Positions 23,581-37,821 are shown, counted from the stretch's first letter. The stretch is DNA of 64,000 nt from Schizochytrium sp. TIO01 (GCA_004764695.1 SMSO01000007.1:2115270-2179269); one strand, 5' to 3'. Notes: a model not told the origin generated them from the sequence alone. Program-made: numbers and translations.

Positions 23581-26500
23581 GGCGCTCGCTCTTCTCTTCG
23601 AAGAAGCTTTTGCGGTTTCGTTTATTAGCCGCCCAGAACGAAGAGAGAAAGGAAGCAAGCAAGCCTCCGGAGAAAAGAATGGGAGAGCAATTTTTAATTT
23701 TTAACCTGGTGGAGTACAACCACAGATCTAACAAGGTTAACTACCAACGGTGACGGCAGCGGGGTGTCTTGAGGAGGAGTCTGCTTGTTTGTTTGTTTGT
23801 TTTTTCGTGATTCGATATTCTGTTCTTTCGGCCCTCTTCGAAACAAACAGAGATCGAGAGAGCTCTGGCTGACTTCCCTCCTCGCTACGCGCAAGGTTGC
23901 CTTTTATCGATCCCAGGAACCGAGCGCTCCGGCCGATCGCTGGCTGCGCCGCCAAAAAATATGAAAAAGCAACCGACCGACCGATGAATCTCGAGGAGTT
24001 TAATGACAGCAGAATAGATGGCGAATGGTCGCGTGAAGCACTTGGGATTTTGGTACAAGTATCCTCAGGAATCTAGCGCCTCCTAGATACCTCTAGAGCA
24101 TACTTAGGAGAGCGTAGACTTTTTGCAAAATCTAGCTGGTGAAAGAATAATAAGTATCTAGTCCAGCTAGGCTAGGCTGTCTTCATCTTCGTTTAAATTT
24201 AAACGAAGAGAAAAACTCAGAGGGAGGCGCTTCGCTCGACCTTCGTACGCCTTGGTTCGCTGCGCAGCTGCAGCTGCAGGCACGCGGCCCCGGCGCATCG
24301 TAGCTAGGTAGACCCGTGCCAACCGCAGCGAAGAAAAGATCTCTTGGCCACGCATAAACCCAACAACAACGCGGCTCATTCGCTCCTGTCTTCAAATTAA
24401 CCACCAAAGCTCATCATACTACAAATACTTTTCTTCTTTTTTATTTAACTTAACTTATCTTATATATATATTACAATTAATTACAATTAATTACAATTTT
24501 TAAAAATCAATCAACCCTATATACATTTCATTCATTTCATTCATTCATTCGTTCATTCATTCCTCATAGACCTCCTTTCTCACAAAAAGAAACTCAATCT
24601 GAGTGCGCCGGGTCGACCCCTCGAGGCTGCGGTATCGGGCGCGAGCCGAGCCGCCCCGAGTTCCGACGCCTGGGAGCTACTTAGCTTCTCGCCTGAGTCT
24701 CAGGAGTGGTGCTGTAGCTTAGCATTCTAGCTTGTCGAGCGAAAAGCGCTCAGCTCACTCGGCCTTCCAGATAGAAAGATGCCTTCTTAACACGAAGAAA
24801 GACCTATGAGTGCAATAGTCTTTGCTTCTTTTCTTCTCCTTGTTTTCCCTTTCCTTTCCTTTAATTTTGTCGAAAGCAAACATAGTGCATCACAGTGCGG
24901 TAAAGTGAGAATGAATGAATAATAAATAAAAAAGAGAAAGGGAAAAGAAAGGAGCGCAAGTGACGATCAAGTTCGTACGAATATAATGGCGGTTTTTGGG
25001 GCCAGGATGGATGGCCGGAGGCAGAAAGCCCCGGAAAGGTGGAACGGAGCTGAGACGAGTAGTCGTCGACAGCGACATTGACCCTGAAGGAAGGCTGGAG
25101 AGGAGCACGCCCGCCCTTGCCCAGGTTTTATGCGATACTTCTCTAGCTAGCTAGAGAAAGACAGCATTCGATTTCATGATTTCATGCCCCCACTTTTCTT
25201 AATTTGGTTTTATAGAGGTGCAAAATGTGAAAAGTAATGCTGATAATAATATATATATTTTTTTTAAATTAATTAGGTAAATTGAGATTAAAAGCCTTTG
25301 ATATTTATTTTAAAAAATGCTAAGAGCACCCGGTTATCTAAATCATAACTGACTTTGTTATTATGAGTGGCTCAGTTATTTTACACTCTTTACTGCCTTT
25401 CGCCATCCAATACATAACAACGCCTTCTTCGCATACTTACTTGCTTACTTACTTATCTTGCAAATCACCCTTTTATGGGGATTGAGTGCATGGATGCATG
25501 AAGGATTAATCATTAAAGTCCTGTCTCACGCGGCAGCCTTTGGTCGCCTGCCTCGACATATACCTCAGCCGCCCTTCTACAGATGGAGTTGGGACAAGAT
25601 AAAGGTGGGGAATCATGTGCGAGATCGTGGTACATCAATCCATCCATCCAAAGCTGTTGAGCGTCTGAGAGGTTTGTTTTGTTGTTGTTCTTGTTGTTGT
25701 TGTTGTTGTTGGTCATTGGCTTGGACAAAGCGGTGGTCGGCGATAGCAGTGCTGATGCGTGAAGACTCATTGGTTGGAGGCGGATATTCCAAGCTCCCTG
25801 AAGGAAGAGGGAAACGCGGTTTGCGTCATTTTTCACGATTATTGAGAGATTGGCATTTCCGTAGTCACAGAATGGAAAAGGTCAATCAATCACCTCTTTG
25901 ATATTTTTTTTAAATCCAAAATATACGTTTTCGAAATACATGTAACCTTATTACATATCAAACCAAAAGAAAACAGACTTCCTGTTCTTTTAAAATGCAC
26001 TGGAAAGGGGAAAAGCAGAGTGAAGTCAGAAATGCTGCTTCGTGGACACGGACCGCACTGAGACATGGCCAAATCAGCCTCAGCCATCGCAGAGAGGGCG
26101 GAGAGCCAATAAATGAGGATGCCCACTCATTAACTGACCGACTGACTGGCTGGCTCGCTCATTCTCTGACACACTCATTCTCTCTCACTCACTCACTCAC
26201 CCACTCACCCATGGATAAGGATAGCGAATGGCGCGTTTCTTTCTTCTTTTGAGCGGTTCCAAAGGCCAAAGGTACTAAATGAGGGGACCTCTCGCGGCAT
26301 GTGGGGTTGACGACATAAAGTGTGCAAGATGTCTTCATCTTCTTCATGTGTCACCGCTGTTTCCGTTGTCTACGTCGCATTCCCATCACCATAGACTATC
26401 TCCATGATGAGTATTGAATATGTAGTCGAAGTGAGTAGACAACTCCACTTTCTTTCCCCAACAAAGTTATATTTCATTTATTTCTTTGGTGTTTACTTTT

Positions 26501-27086
26501 ATTTTTAATGTTGCTATTTTTGTTTTAAATTTGAAAATAAAGAAAGAAAGAAAGAAAGAAGTATTTAAATGCGAATTCAATCTGTTGAAATTTTTTAAAA
26601 TAAAATAAAAGGTCTGGAAAGTTTCGGGTCTGGAAATTCGCAATAAAAACACATGCCAATTCAATTCAATTCGTGTGTTTCTTTGCAATGTCGTGACTTC
26701 CCTAGCAAATCCCCACTTCGAGGTCACTCTTATGAGTTCTTTGCACTCCAAATGCGCCCACCACCACAGAGTTACGAATAAACTTAGAAACACTATTTAT
26801 AAAAAAAAAAAATTATAGAGAGGAAGAAGAAGAGGCTCTCTCTCAAGACGACGATCGCCATTCTCGTAGAAGCAAGGAAAGTCCAAGGCGCGTTAAACGT
26901 TTCCAACCGAGCCGACTAAAGGCAATGCAATGCAATGCAACTCAATGCAGTCCATGAACGAGTCAACCATTCGCTCAACTCAGATCAGCCGGACTCCAAC
27001 CAAGGCCATCATGCTGCGGTGCCTGGCGCTGCGGCTTTCACGGCCCTGAATGTTGTTTCCTCCACGCGAGTTCGTTTAATTGTCTG
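23581..27086. other. Gene-free stretch
   Basis: It includes a short GTTT run (23787-23802), CATT repeats (about 24525-24560), AT islands at 24425-24510, 25240-25320 and 26470-26600, a GTT run (25680-25710) and CTCA/CACT repeats (about 26165-26205). No gene is recognised apart from the palindrome listed separately. Confidence 0.5.
24186..24209. repeat. 24-base perfect palindrome
   Basis: The sequence has perfect dyad symmetry with no spacer: arms TCTTCGTTTAAA and TTTAAACGAAGA. It could extrude as a cruciform or bind a dimeric protein. No neighbouring gene explains it. Confidence 0.9.
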
Positions 27087-27212
27087 TATGAATGAATGAA
27101 TGAATGAATGAATGAATGAATGAATGAATGAATGAATGAATGAATGAATGGAATCAATCGATGAATCAAATCAATGAATCAATCAATGAATCAATGTATC
27201 AATGAAATCAAC
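27087..27212. repeat. AATG array passing into ATCAATGA repeats
   Basis: About 15 perfect AATG units (27087-27149) are followed by imperfect ATCAATGA/AATCAATG units. Confidence 0.92.
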
Positions 27213-27399
27213 CAATTCATGAACGCAGACCGCCTCCGAAGAGAGAGAAGGCTGCACCCAAACGGCCCAGGCCACCGCCCAGACTCGGTCTCGCGCGAGC
27301 CGGGGCCGCCAGGAATCCGCCCCGGGCGCCTGACTCCGCGCGATAGGCTTAAGCTGGCGCATCTGCCCCGACCAGGAGTGTGCCGCGAGTGCTGGCGCC

Positions 27400-27516
27400 G
27401 CTCTCTCTCTCTCTCTCCCTCTGTCTCTCTGTCTCTGTCTGCCTCACTCACTGTGTGTGACTCTCTCGATATCTCTCTATCTATCTATCTATCTATATGT
27501 ATGTATGTATGTATAT
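27400..27516. repeat. Cluster of short CT, TCTG, CTAT and GTAT repeats
   Basis: (CT)n near 27400, TCTG-type runs, about four CTAT units near 27476-27494 and about four GTAT units next to it. The open frame through this block is low complexity. Confidence 0.75.
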
Positions 27517-27618
27517 ATCTCCCAAGTGTCTCGCGGACGCTCGTGCAGAAGGGCCTGAACCATAGTCCACAGAGTGCTCTGGTAGGAGCATTCTAATCTA
27601 TTCCTAATTCACTTTGTT

Positions 27619-27846
27619 CCTTCATTTATTCATTCATTCATTCCTTCATTTATTCATTTATTCATTTATTCATTTATTCATTTATTCATTCATTCATTCC
27701 TTCATTTATTCATTATTCATTTATTCATTTATTCATTTATTCATTTATTCATTTATTCATTTATTCATTTATTCATTATTCATTCATTCATTCATTCATT
27801 ATTTCATTATTTCATTCATTATTTCATTCATTCATTATTTCATTCC
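27619..27846. repeat. ATTC/ATTT compound array
   Basis: ATTC and ATTT tetranucleotides alternate over about 230 bases with occasional slips. The opposite strand is the AATG/AAAT family seen elsewhere in the window. Confidence 0.94.
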
Positions 27847-30800
27847 TTGAAGCTTTCGTTCAATCATTCTCAATCGGGAATTCCTTTCAATTATTCATTC
27901 ATTCCTTGGCATGTAGGACATGAACTCCCTACGTTGAGGTATTTGTTGTTACCTCGTACCTGCGACCATGGGATGTTGTAGGTAGAATGCAGAGCAGTCT
28001 TACGGGTGCTAGGTTAAAACTTCGAACCTGGGTGAAAAACTCAAGTCGAGACAATGGCTCGATGGATGCAGGATCAAGAGCACTCGGGGAAGAAGCGGAT
28101 TACTCTCTACAGCGAAGCGATGCGTAGACTCGGGTTAATTCTTATTCTCGGGAGGGGCTTTCGAAGAACGTGAGGATGCACTGGCGCGAGGAGAGCAGCG
28201 ATCTTGAAATAATCCTGAAACTTCGTTCTCCTCTCCATTTCTTTCATCTGTTTATGATCAAAAAAAGAAATAGTAAATTAATAATTGAAATAAATGAAAC
28301 AACTTTGCATGAGTTAGTTAGTTATGAACGATAAACAATTACTTTCGTGGTTCCCAGCAGGTTCCGAATTAGATCTGAGAGATTCTTAGTATCAATCGCT
28401 CTCTTCTCTTCTCTTCTCTTCTTCTTCAAGCTGCGAGGCAGAGCTCTCCACAGACAATAGGCTCAGTGGTGGGAAAGCGAGGCCCTTTTGGCCTTCCTCT
28501 GGTGCCGCCACTCTTTCAGCTAGTCTAGCCAAGCAACGAATATGCAGAAGGAGTGCCATAGTCGTTGTAGTTTCTGACGAACTGATTCATCCGTCCACTG
28601 GTTTCTTCATAGTTAGTTGTTGGAAATCGGAATTGTTGTTGGAAATTCGAGTGATCGAAACAGAGGGGAATAGGAAATAAATAAGAAAGAAAGAAAGAAA
28701 GAAAGAAGGCACAGTGTTGGTTGTTGTGAGGTGGCTCTGCCCTCTTAGTAAGAACACCCATCCAGTCAAGTTCATGTGGCAAGCAAGGGAGGAATCGCGC
28801 TTCTTGAGGAGCCTTTCCATCGCATCCGTCACGAAAGGTGGGTATGTCACGCGAAGGGGCCAAGTTGTTGTGGCTTTCCATCCATCTGTGTACAGATTTA
28901 AAGTACCAACTGGGTGCCTCTTACCTCCTTAGTGTGCAGTTTTTCTCTCGTGCTCTACCTGTTTGGCTTGACTGACTGCTGCTGTACTTTCTCGCTTTAA
29001 AAGAATCACAGCAGATCTTTTTTCTTGTCTTTTCCTTTTTTGTTTTTCATTTATTTTTCGAATTAAATGTTCTTTCCCTCAGATTTTCAAAATAAAACGA
29101 ACAGGAAGCGGAGAGGAGACTAGCGCAGAAGATTTTTGGTTTAATAATACAAGAGCTGCACAATAGCAAATGGGAGAAAAGGAATAATATACAATAGGTA
29201 TAACACCATTTAGTTCTTCGATTTTGGAAAATTGAAAGAGAACGCGGAGCAATTGATGGACCAGAAGAAAAAGGCGACAAAGTTAGCCAATCGATTGCAC
29301 GTCTCGTTAGTTTCACCCCTTTGAATGGCCACAGCAACGTCACATTAGGTGTTCTTCTCATAAATCCTCCCTTGGAGCCATCGTCATTACATCGAGCGAT
29401 GCGTTGCGCTTCTCATCAAATCGGTAGGTAGGCAGTTTTGTTTCTTTTACTCGTGGCAACAATAAGAACAACATCGCATTTTTTCATACCCACTTTGTTC
29501 CTTTCACAAAGGAGGCACCGATCGATCTCGTCGATAGAGATTACATTATTTACTTACTTTTACTTATTTTATTTATTTGCTTCATATTCTCAGTGCACAA
29601 TAAAGGCAGTCAGCGCGGAGACAGAGGCAGAAAAAAGCGCAGAGGCACCTCTGCATGTGGTGGCTAGCTTCCTAAGGCGAACCTACTGCTTCGCCTGCTC
29701 GTGCTGGTGCTTCTCGAGAGGAACCAGACAGGCCTCCTGACTGTGCATGCGTGCGATATGAAGGCCTGAGTCTGCTGGGAAACAATATTTATTCTTGCTG
29801 TTCGTTCCTACTTGGCACTGCTAAATATTGCTTATTTTTTAATAACAAATGTTTTTTAGCTTTTTAGGCTGGTTTTTTAGGTTTTTTCCCTTCAAGTTCT
29901 TTTCCCTCAAGCTCGTCTTCAATATTAAAGAAGCTTAAGAAAGTAAAGTATAGTGAAGATAGAAAGGATGTGCCAGAAAGACGGAGACAGACAGACAGAC
30001 AGACAGACTGCAAAAGCGAGCGAAGAGGACGCAGGCCAAGCGAGAGGGGCGCGAAAAAAGGCCCTCGCCGCGGCCTGGCGGGGAAGGGAGGACGTGATCG
30101 AGTGCGACTACGCAGGGACCTTTTCTTCGCTGGCTGCTCACGAGCCGAGGCTTGAAGACGGGCGATCCGCCTGTTGTGCGTTTGGACGAGCACTCTTTGC
30201 ATACATCCCACTTCCAATATGTCGTTTGCCCTCTCCTCGTGATCGTCACTTTCCTCTTTCTCTTTCTTTCATTCACTGTTGAAAGAAAGCTGCGACGAGA
30301 GAATCTCTTCTTCTTCTTCTTCTTTTTTTTGCAATTTCGTTTGGTGGTTTTTTAAATAAATGGTTGCTCCTTTTCATTTTTCATTTCATTCTTCTCTTCA
30401 TTTCGAGATGTGAAAGAAAGACTGACTGACTTGAGTGATTTTATGGAACGATTAGGTGCAATGAACTCGGGGAAGAAAGATGGCAAAGGACAGCAGACTC
30501 TACCAGCTTCAAAATGCCCGCGCAGAACAAATATCGGCGGCGCGGCTCCAAATGTATTTGGGCGGGTAGAAACAAGCAAGTGGACTCGCAGATGGACCGC
30601 GTGTAACTTCTGCGAAATATGGAAATACCGCATGTACTCTAACTAGCTATATACGCAGGCTCTCGAGGAAATGAAGGAATGCATGGGACCGTTGTATTAT
30701 TCTGTTTTATGAAATTACAACAGACACAGATAAAAGCTTTTCTTTTCTTTTTCCTTTTCAACTAAATGATGTCTCTTATTGTGCCTTTCTGTTTTTTTTT

Positions 30801-33800
30801 TTGTTTTTTTTTAATATATAGATAATAATTAAATCCTAAATAACTTCTTCGTTTTAGAAACTCACTGTGTGCTTATCTGATGCAAGCAAAAAGGTCTTTC
30901 ATCGCTTCTAAAAGTGTTTTTCCTCTCTTTTCTTGTCGAGAAACTAAAAACATTTTTTAGAGTCTATCTTTGGAAAGAAAAAAAAAAAGACTTTTAAAAA
31001 ACCTTATTTAAAAAACAAAAACTTTAAATTTGTTATTAATTTATTTCGTGTAAGATAAATGACGGTATGCAACAAACAAGCACTAAGTGTTTTCGTTTTG
31101 GCTTTCTCCGGAGATATTCTGCGGCAATTTGAGCACATGCCTGAGCCTGATCCTGCTAAGCCTCCCGTTAGGACTTCCCAACAGTCGCCTGGTCTCCTCT
31201 TTCGCGTGCTTGGCTTCGCTTGGCTTGGCTTGGCTTGGTCCTTCGCTGATTCCTTGAAGGCCTCGCTCCAATGCGTTGCTGCTGCTGTTTATCGCTCGAA
31301 AGAAAGAGATTGTTGCACGCAGCTCGAGTCGACGGCAGCTTTTGCATGGCAGGCATGCTGCATAGTCTGCGACGTTTTATAGAGAAGCTCCGTAGTTTGT
31401 TTGTTGCCCATCGCCGCTATTATAGGGGTTAACGTCGATGCGCAATGAACATCTTCAACCAAAATAACGAGGAGCTGCTTTCCGAAGAATACGCAGCTTC
31501 GGCTTATCTTGCTTGCGGCGCCTTACTCGCTGACCCACACACACACACAGACAGGCAGACAGACGGACGTACGTACCGGCGTATGGAAGCGTCACTCGAG
31601 ACGTGGAGAAGAAGTTAGTTCTTGGGGAAATCTTGCCCGGCTTCACGCACCGCTCTCAGTGATTTCCGAAGTTTGTTTGCGGTGTTGGACTTTCTGGAGT
31701 TACTAATCCGTACAGCGAACAAAAGAAGACCAAACCAAAGAGAGAACTCGCGCGCGTGCGTGCAAGAATAGAAATCTTTACACACAGAACAGAGCAAACA
31801 GCAAAATGGCAGCGCCCTCGCTCGTCACTACGCCGTACTGCTCCTGTTCGTGCAGTCAGTCAGTTCTTGAAATAGGAAGCAGCGACGAAGAATGCTGCCT
31901 GCGGAATGATGAATGCCCGGCGACCATGAAATCAACGAATGGAGCAAAGGCATGCATGCACGTATGTCTGTAAGTCTTAATTAACTCGAGCAAATGGTTC
32001 TTAGAGTTCCCGACCTCCAAAGTGCCCCGAGTCGGTCAGGATGTCTGAAATCACAGGTGTGGTCAGGTAATTTACTATTTGCTCTACGGAATACGCGCCG
32101 TCCCCGACTCTCTCTCTCTCTCTCTCTCTCTCATTCTCTCTCTCTCTGGGCCAAGTTTATAAAGCCTTTGCTTTCCTTACAGAATGCCGCAGCGAGTTTT
32201 TCAACGAATATCTCGGCACGGATCAATCTGCAACAAAATCAATCTGCAACAAACAGACTGCGCTGTCGAGTTCTTTCTTGAGGCGGGCTCATCTCACACC
32301 CAGCGCATGACCCTGGGGACGCACGAAAGACTTACTTCCCTGCGATTCCGTCGTCAAGTTCAAGCAACAGCAGATTTAGTTAGGGCCCCGTCTTGAAGGG
32401 AGTTGAGTCGTCGCCGCCGGGAGACGCATAGAACTCACTCCAAATCTGGGAGGCTCAGAGGGACTTGGGCAGTTTCTGCGTCAAGTTGCCTTCATGCAAA
32501 TGCGTTCTACGCAGTAGCACTGATTTCCTACGGCCAGGAAGAAGAGTCGCCAAAACTGCCTTGCAGCGTTGGGATGTAGGCTGGTAGCACCTTTTATTTT
32601 TGTAGAAAGAACATTTGGGGAGGGCCAGCCAAGTAAAGAAAGACAAGGTGAAGGTTCCTCTTCTATTGTTCGATTATCTCGATTGCTTGCGCTGTTTACG
32701 TATAATGGATCCATCTGATATATCTTAGGTGCTACCTAGTAATAATAAAGTGTCCGAGCATGTCAGTTTACCAGTTTACAATACGTAGAAGGCTCAAGAA
32801 GCCACCAGTCAAGTGAAAGCTTCGTTGAATGGTTGGCCGTAGAGAGGCAGATAGATATGTATCGGCCTACGTACCCGTTCTTCAGAATGCTACAAGCAGG
32901 AGGCTGGTATTATGAGGCAGCGCCTCTTCTGGGCGAGCCTGTGCTTGTAAAGTCGCGATTTGTGAGGGACCTACTCAGCCAGGCGCTCGCTCACTCTCTA
33001 CGCAACGGCCGCATTGTTGCCAACAAGCGCACCCAAATTGAGCGCTGGAGAACTAGTAGATAATAAATTAATTGAGTAATTAATTCTCGAAATGTTAATT
33101 AATGTAAGTATTTGAAGCATTGTACAGAGAATTACAGGCAGGTTCATTTCGAGGCCTCGGGACTGGGTGTGATGAAGACTAACGCTGGAGAAAACGCAAA
33201 GGGTTCTGAATCAAAATCTCAGACTCGAAGCTTTGGAAAAGGATCCCTTTGAATGAGAGGGGATTCTTTGGCTGATACAACTGTAATTTAATAAAGTAAC
33301 ACTCATGATTGGCAGGTACGCAAGGCCAAGTAACGCTCAGTTAGCAAGACCACTTTCACAACTGCCATGTAATACATATGAACAACACTAGAACACAGAA
33401 GAATACACTAGGCTCGCGTCAAGCTCTTTGGGGCATCAGTTACACATCATTCTAAACGCTAGGTACCTCTACTTAGTGTCCTTCCTTCTACTGCGCTGTT
33501 TCTTTTCTGAAGTGCCTTCCGCTTAAAGAATGGGTATGGAGAGTAAAAAACTCATATAGATGCCATGGCTCCTGCAATCGGAATGCAACCTTAAAGTTGA
33601 CTCAGGTACCTTTCGAGCCGCATAAAGGAAACTGCCTTTGTGCATGGTTTGATTGATTTCTCAACATTAGTTTTGAGTAATATACCTTTAATTAAGATTT
33701 CGTTCGAGTTTCTTTTAAGATGTAATTTTTGAAGGGTGAAAAACAGCACAAACTAATGACATGACCAACTTTAATAATGGTTTTTGTGACTAGAAGGTAA

Positions 33801-34251
33801 AGCAAAGTAAGAATGTTTTGTAGCCTGGTGAAAACTTTAAAAAGAAAATATCTCAGCCTCTAGAATTCAGAATTCCTATATCCAATTCAGGTGCTTGTTC
33901 ATGTAAAAAGAGGACTGTCGAAAAAAATTTGCAGATACAGGAACAGCCCGCTGAATAGCAAACTTGACGATAAACTTCATCAGGGAAAACCTCAATGTGA
34001 CTTTCATCTGTGTTTATCATCGACGAGACTCCTCGATCAATCAGCTGGTTTATTTAATTTACAACAAGACAACCACCTAAATGTGCTTTCCTGCTTATTT
34101 GCTTGATTGCTTGCCTAACGACAACGAAGGTAAAGAAAGCTTAGTTCGTGGACACCTAAATCTCTAACTACCCGAATGAGTCCTCTATTTTTTTTAATGA
34201 AAAACCGCGCGGTACGTTGACGTACTGGTTTTGTTTGGTTAACATTTCGAG
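27847..34251. other. Gene-free stretch with scattered simple repeats and AT islands
   Basis: It contains GAAA (28684-28707), ACAG (about 29988-30005), CTT (30307-30325), CA (about 31536-31550) and (TC)n (32109-32133) repeats. AT islands lie at about 28255-28315, 29030-29100 and 30785-31045. Short open frames such as 32833-33063 (+) are free of repeats but match nothing I know. Confidence 0.5.
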
Positions 34252-34569
34252 ATGATGCGTGAATGGAATCATCCTACAAAATTAAAAACTGTAAGAAAGA
34301 CTCCCGATGGCAATTGTTCATATTGCTCTTCTGCACTTGGTTTAGTTTCCAACAGCGATAGAGCTCAAATTTCACGGCACATCTGTCTACAGAAGAAAAC
34401 AGCAAACAGCAGCAAACTGGGTACCAGCTGTCATATTCCTCAGCAACTGCATGTATCGTTATGCCATAAAACTCCGCTGCTGCTGTTGGATCCTGCCTAC
34501 GATCTAGCTGCAGAGCTCTTTTATAGAATGGCCTTTTCAATTATAGTGCAAATGCAAGCCTGCTTTTGA
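34252..34569 (+). pseudogene. Fragment resembling the start of a hAT-type transposase (BED-like zinc finger)
   Basis: The 105-codon frame has a BED-like pattern: W5, C22-x2-C25, then H43 and C45 (CSYCSSALGLV, ISRHIC). A later segment (LAAELFYRMAFSIIV) resembles the helical stretch that follows the BED finger in many hAT transposases. The frame stops there and I find no continuing catalytic domain, so it would be a truncated relic. A chance match is quite possible because the segment is short. Confidence 0.35.
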
Positions 34570-37236
34570 CATGTCGCTCAGCATCTTGGACATGCGATAG
34601 GCAAAATGTGCATCTTGGATTTCGCTACGAGAGCGTTATTGCCATGGCTTACCACTATATCTGCGGCAGCGGCAGTGCCTCTCTCATCGCTTCTTCATGA
34701 TCGATTTGCAATAGCTTCAAAGCTGCCTGCGGCTACGAGGCCATCAGCGCGTCAGGCCGCCAGTCATACTTAGGTACTATGATGCTTCAAACGGAGATGA
34801 CGGAGTTCTGGGGGGAGCACCCCTCTTCCTAGTGTCTGTAATCCTTCCATCTCTATCTTTTCTCTTTTCTTTTTTCTTTTCTAAAAAATAACCGTAAGAT
34901 TCGTTTTATCACTATTATTCTTTGGAAAGTTTCTCTCCCCCTCTTTGACTATAAAAGAGAATACATTTTAACAACGCTGTTCTAAGCTGCTTATTTATCA
35001 TTTGCTACAGCCAATCATAGCACCTGCTAATACTCAACTAATTCTTGGAGTCAGCATCAAAACTTGACCAAAGAAAAACTCGTCCCTTTCTTTTAGTTAA
35101 AAGGTTTTATCATTATTATCCAAACATGTTTGTTTAAGTTTATTTACATTGCGAGCGAGTTCTTAAAAATAGTTCAAATAATAATATTTTGATTTTAAAA
35201 TAAACAAATTTAAACAAATCAGACCTACATTTTATTTTAGCTATTTTAAAAAATAAATAATAATCTCTATCATTCTTTCCGATGCTGGAAGACAAAAGCA
35301 CGTGTCATCTGCACTTTAAAGAACTTTTATATGCTAATTACATTAAAGTGTTCCGAAAATAGAACGGGTTCCCTTACATAAGCTTTTTTGCATCGTTTTG
35401 TGTTTAGCAGATGTGGTACACAGTAAAGTTTTTGTGTGGAAGACCTAAATCAAGATGGCAATTCCAGGAAGTACTCGAACGGAACACAGCAGTCTGGAGC
35501 TAGCTAGCTCTTCTGGTAATCTCTGCATCAGAGCAGGCCCGAAGCTAGGGGTTCACCAGATAAAGGGAGAATGTTTGACCACTTTTTAATCGTGATTCCT
35601 GGAAACCCTTGGAAGCGGACACAAAGAACAAGGATGCTTTGGTGTAATATCAAGAACCTTCTTTCTTTCTTTTTTTTCTTTCTTTTTTTAAAAATATATA
35701 GAATAAAGATAGAAAGGACAAATAGCTATACGTGTACCTGTCTTTAATGTTTCAATTAAAAATTCATCATAAATATTTATGACCCTGGTACTTAAAGTTA
35801 CGACGATAGGCGCTACTGCCGTTCGCATTATAGCTTAAGACATGGAAGATTATGTGAATGACAGAGTTGTCGTTCTCTCCATGCTTGCTAGTCAGTTCCA
35901 TGCCACATCAGCCATGCTCACTCTCAGTTGGAGCGGCCCGCTCGCGCGTGCCTTCTCCGACGGAGTTATCAAACAGACTTTCTTGCAGCCTACTAACTTT
36001 CTGATGAGCCGCTAGAAAGAGAAATCAAACTTCTTCACAGACAAGCATCCGCAAAGGAGATCATCTTCTTTCCTTTCATTTCCTCCAAGTTTTCTTTTTT
36101 ATAGCAGTTGGTATAATCGCGTTCTAATAAAGCGAAGCGGCGCTTTCTTGAAGCTAATATCATCTTTCCTCAAATCCCCACCTCCGCATCGCCAAACAGC
36201 CAAACAAAGGCTTCACGCTGGTGTCCGCACGTTCAAATAAGTGCTTCCTTCCTCTCTTTTCTCAGTGGCTCTTCCTGGAGTTGCTACCATAGTGCGAAAA
36301 GGGTCTGAGGTATTTTTCCTTTTACTCTTTTTAATAAAAGTTGAAGTCTTTTAGCTCAAGCGAAAACAATCGAGCTCTCATAGCGTTGAAGTGATTGCCG
36401 TGGCGCAGGAAAGATCCATCCGAAGAGCACTGGCGAATCGTATTCAGTGAGCGACGGCAGTCGATTACAGATATCATGTCACCGCGGACGCAGCCTATCA
36501 CACGATGTTCGCCTTCGTCGGTGGCGAGAACGAGCTCCAAGAGCTCTTTCTCTCTGTGTGTCCCAGTGTGAAATAAAAACATCAATAATTATGATTGGTG
36601 GTTTACTTTTAATTGAATTAGAAGAAGAATAAGAAGAAGAAGAAGAAGAAGAAAGAGAAGAAAACAACTTATAGTGTATGTTTTGTTTAAGATCAAGTTT
36701 TTAAAGTAAACTTAAACTAGCTTTACCCATATTGTAGTGCATCGTAGGAACCACCGCTGTTTGTTTTCAAGTTTCCTCGAACTGTAGGTACCTAATAAGC
36801 ATTGCAGTTGTTGGAAAGCCTCTTTGCGGAGGCAGCTTTGGGGGGGGGCTTGTGAGGGCAGATGTCTGAGCATCTCAAGCTCAAAGTCAGGCCGCGCGGA
36901 GACACCTCGGCACGCGGCGAGGCAAAGAGGCGGAGGGCGAGGAGGCAAAGAGTCGGGCGGGTTTCCCGACAGGCTCCAACCAGTCTGTCAGTCTGTCAGT
37001 CTGTCAGTCCGAGTGCCAGGGAGGGATTCGCAGCCCGCCCGACCAGGTCTCAAGGCACAGCCGCCAGGTCTCGCGCACTTACGACTACTTGGAAGCACAG
37101 CAGGAGACCTGGGAAGAGAACGCAGAACGGAACGCTCCGCAGCTGCTAGCTAGGGTCAGCTAGCTAGCTAGCCAGGCGTAGCTGCTGCTTAGCGAATCAA
37201 AGCAGACGCTGTCGATCTTTCTTTGAAGCGACGCGG

Positions 37237-37237
<1 letters not shown>

Positions 37238-37271
<34 letters not shown>
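37238..37271. repeat. (CT)n dinucleotide repeat
   Basis: About 17 uninterrupted CT units. GAAA/GAAT repeats follow at about 37424-37476. Confidence 0.92.
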
Positions 37272-37276
<5 letters not shown>

Positions 37277-37821
37277 GCTAGGTAGTCAGAGGGATGAGAG
37301 TTAAATCTTCCTCTTTTGGGTTGTGAAAAACGCAGGCCAAGAGGATTGATTCATTACTGGTACTGCATGAGTAGTTAAAAGAGGGCCTGTTCCTTTTCTT
37401 CTTTGAATTAAAGTTGACTCAAGAAAGAATGAAAGAATGAAAGAAAGAATGAATGAAAGAATGAATGATAGAAAGAAGCGGACTATGGAGGGCTCTCAGG
37501 TTGGCTGATTGATCGATTGCGCCATTGTAATGGCTTTGGCGGTGGTTTGTTGTTGCGCAGTGGGAGCGCGATGGGGGCAAACAGGACGTAGTAGGGTTGT
37601 TGGGGCGGCTGTTGGGGTTTCATTCATTGCTCGCCTGTTTTGATTCTTTAGTGCTGAGACTACGACTTGCCAAATTGCTTGCGGTTGTTGAGAAAAGGAG
37701 AGGGTTTGTTGGGAATGGTGTACTCGTCGAAGGAATAAAATTTGGCGAGTGAAACTAAATCATCTCGGATTACTCAGATTGGCTTGCCATGTGTGTTTGT
37801 TTATAGACCGAAGCCTTCCTT

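Noticed and set aside
23128-23753. Open frames of 120-200 codons over the GAA block
   Set aside because: Simple-repeat translation (poly-Glu, poly-Arg, poly-Lys, poly-Leu or poly-Ser) in every frame.
28000-28040. Minus-strand AGGTTCGAAGT resembling a tRNA B box
   Set aside because: No matching A box, no foldable cloverleaf and no acceptor pairing in the flanking sequence.
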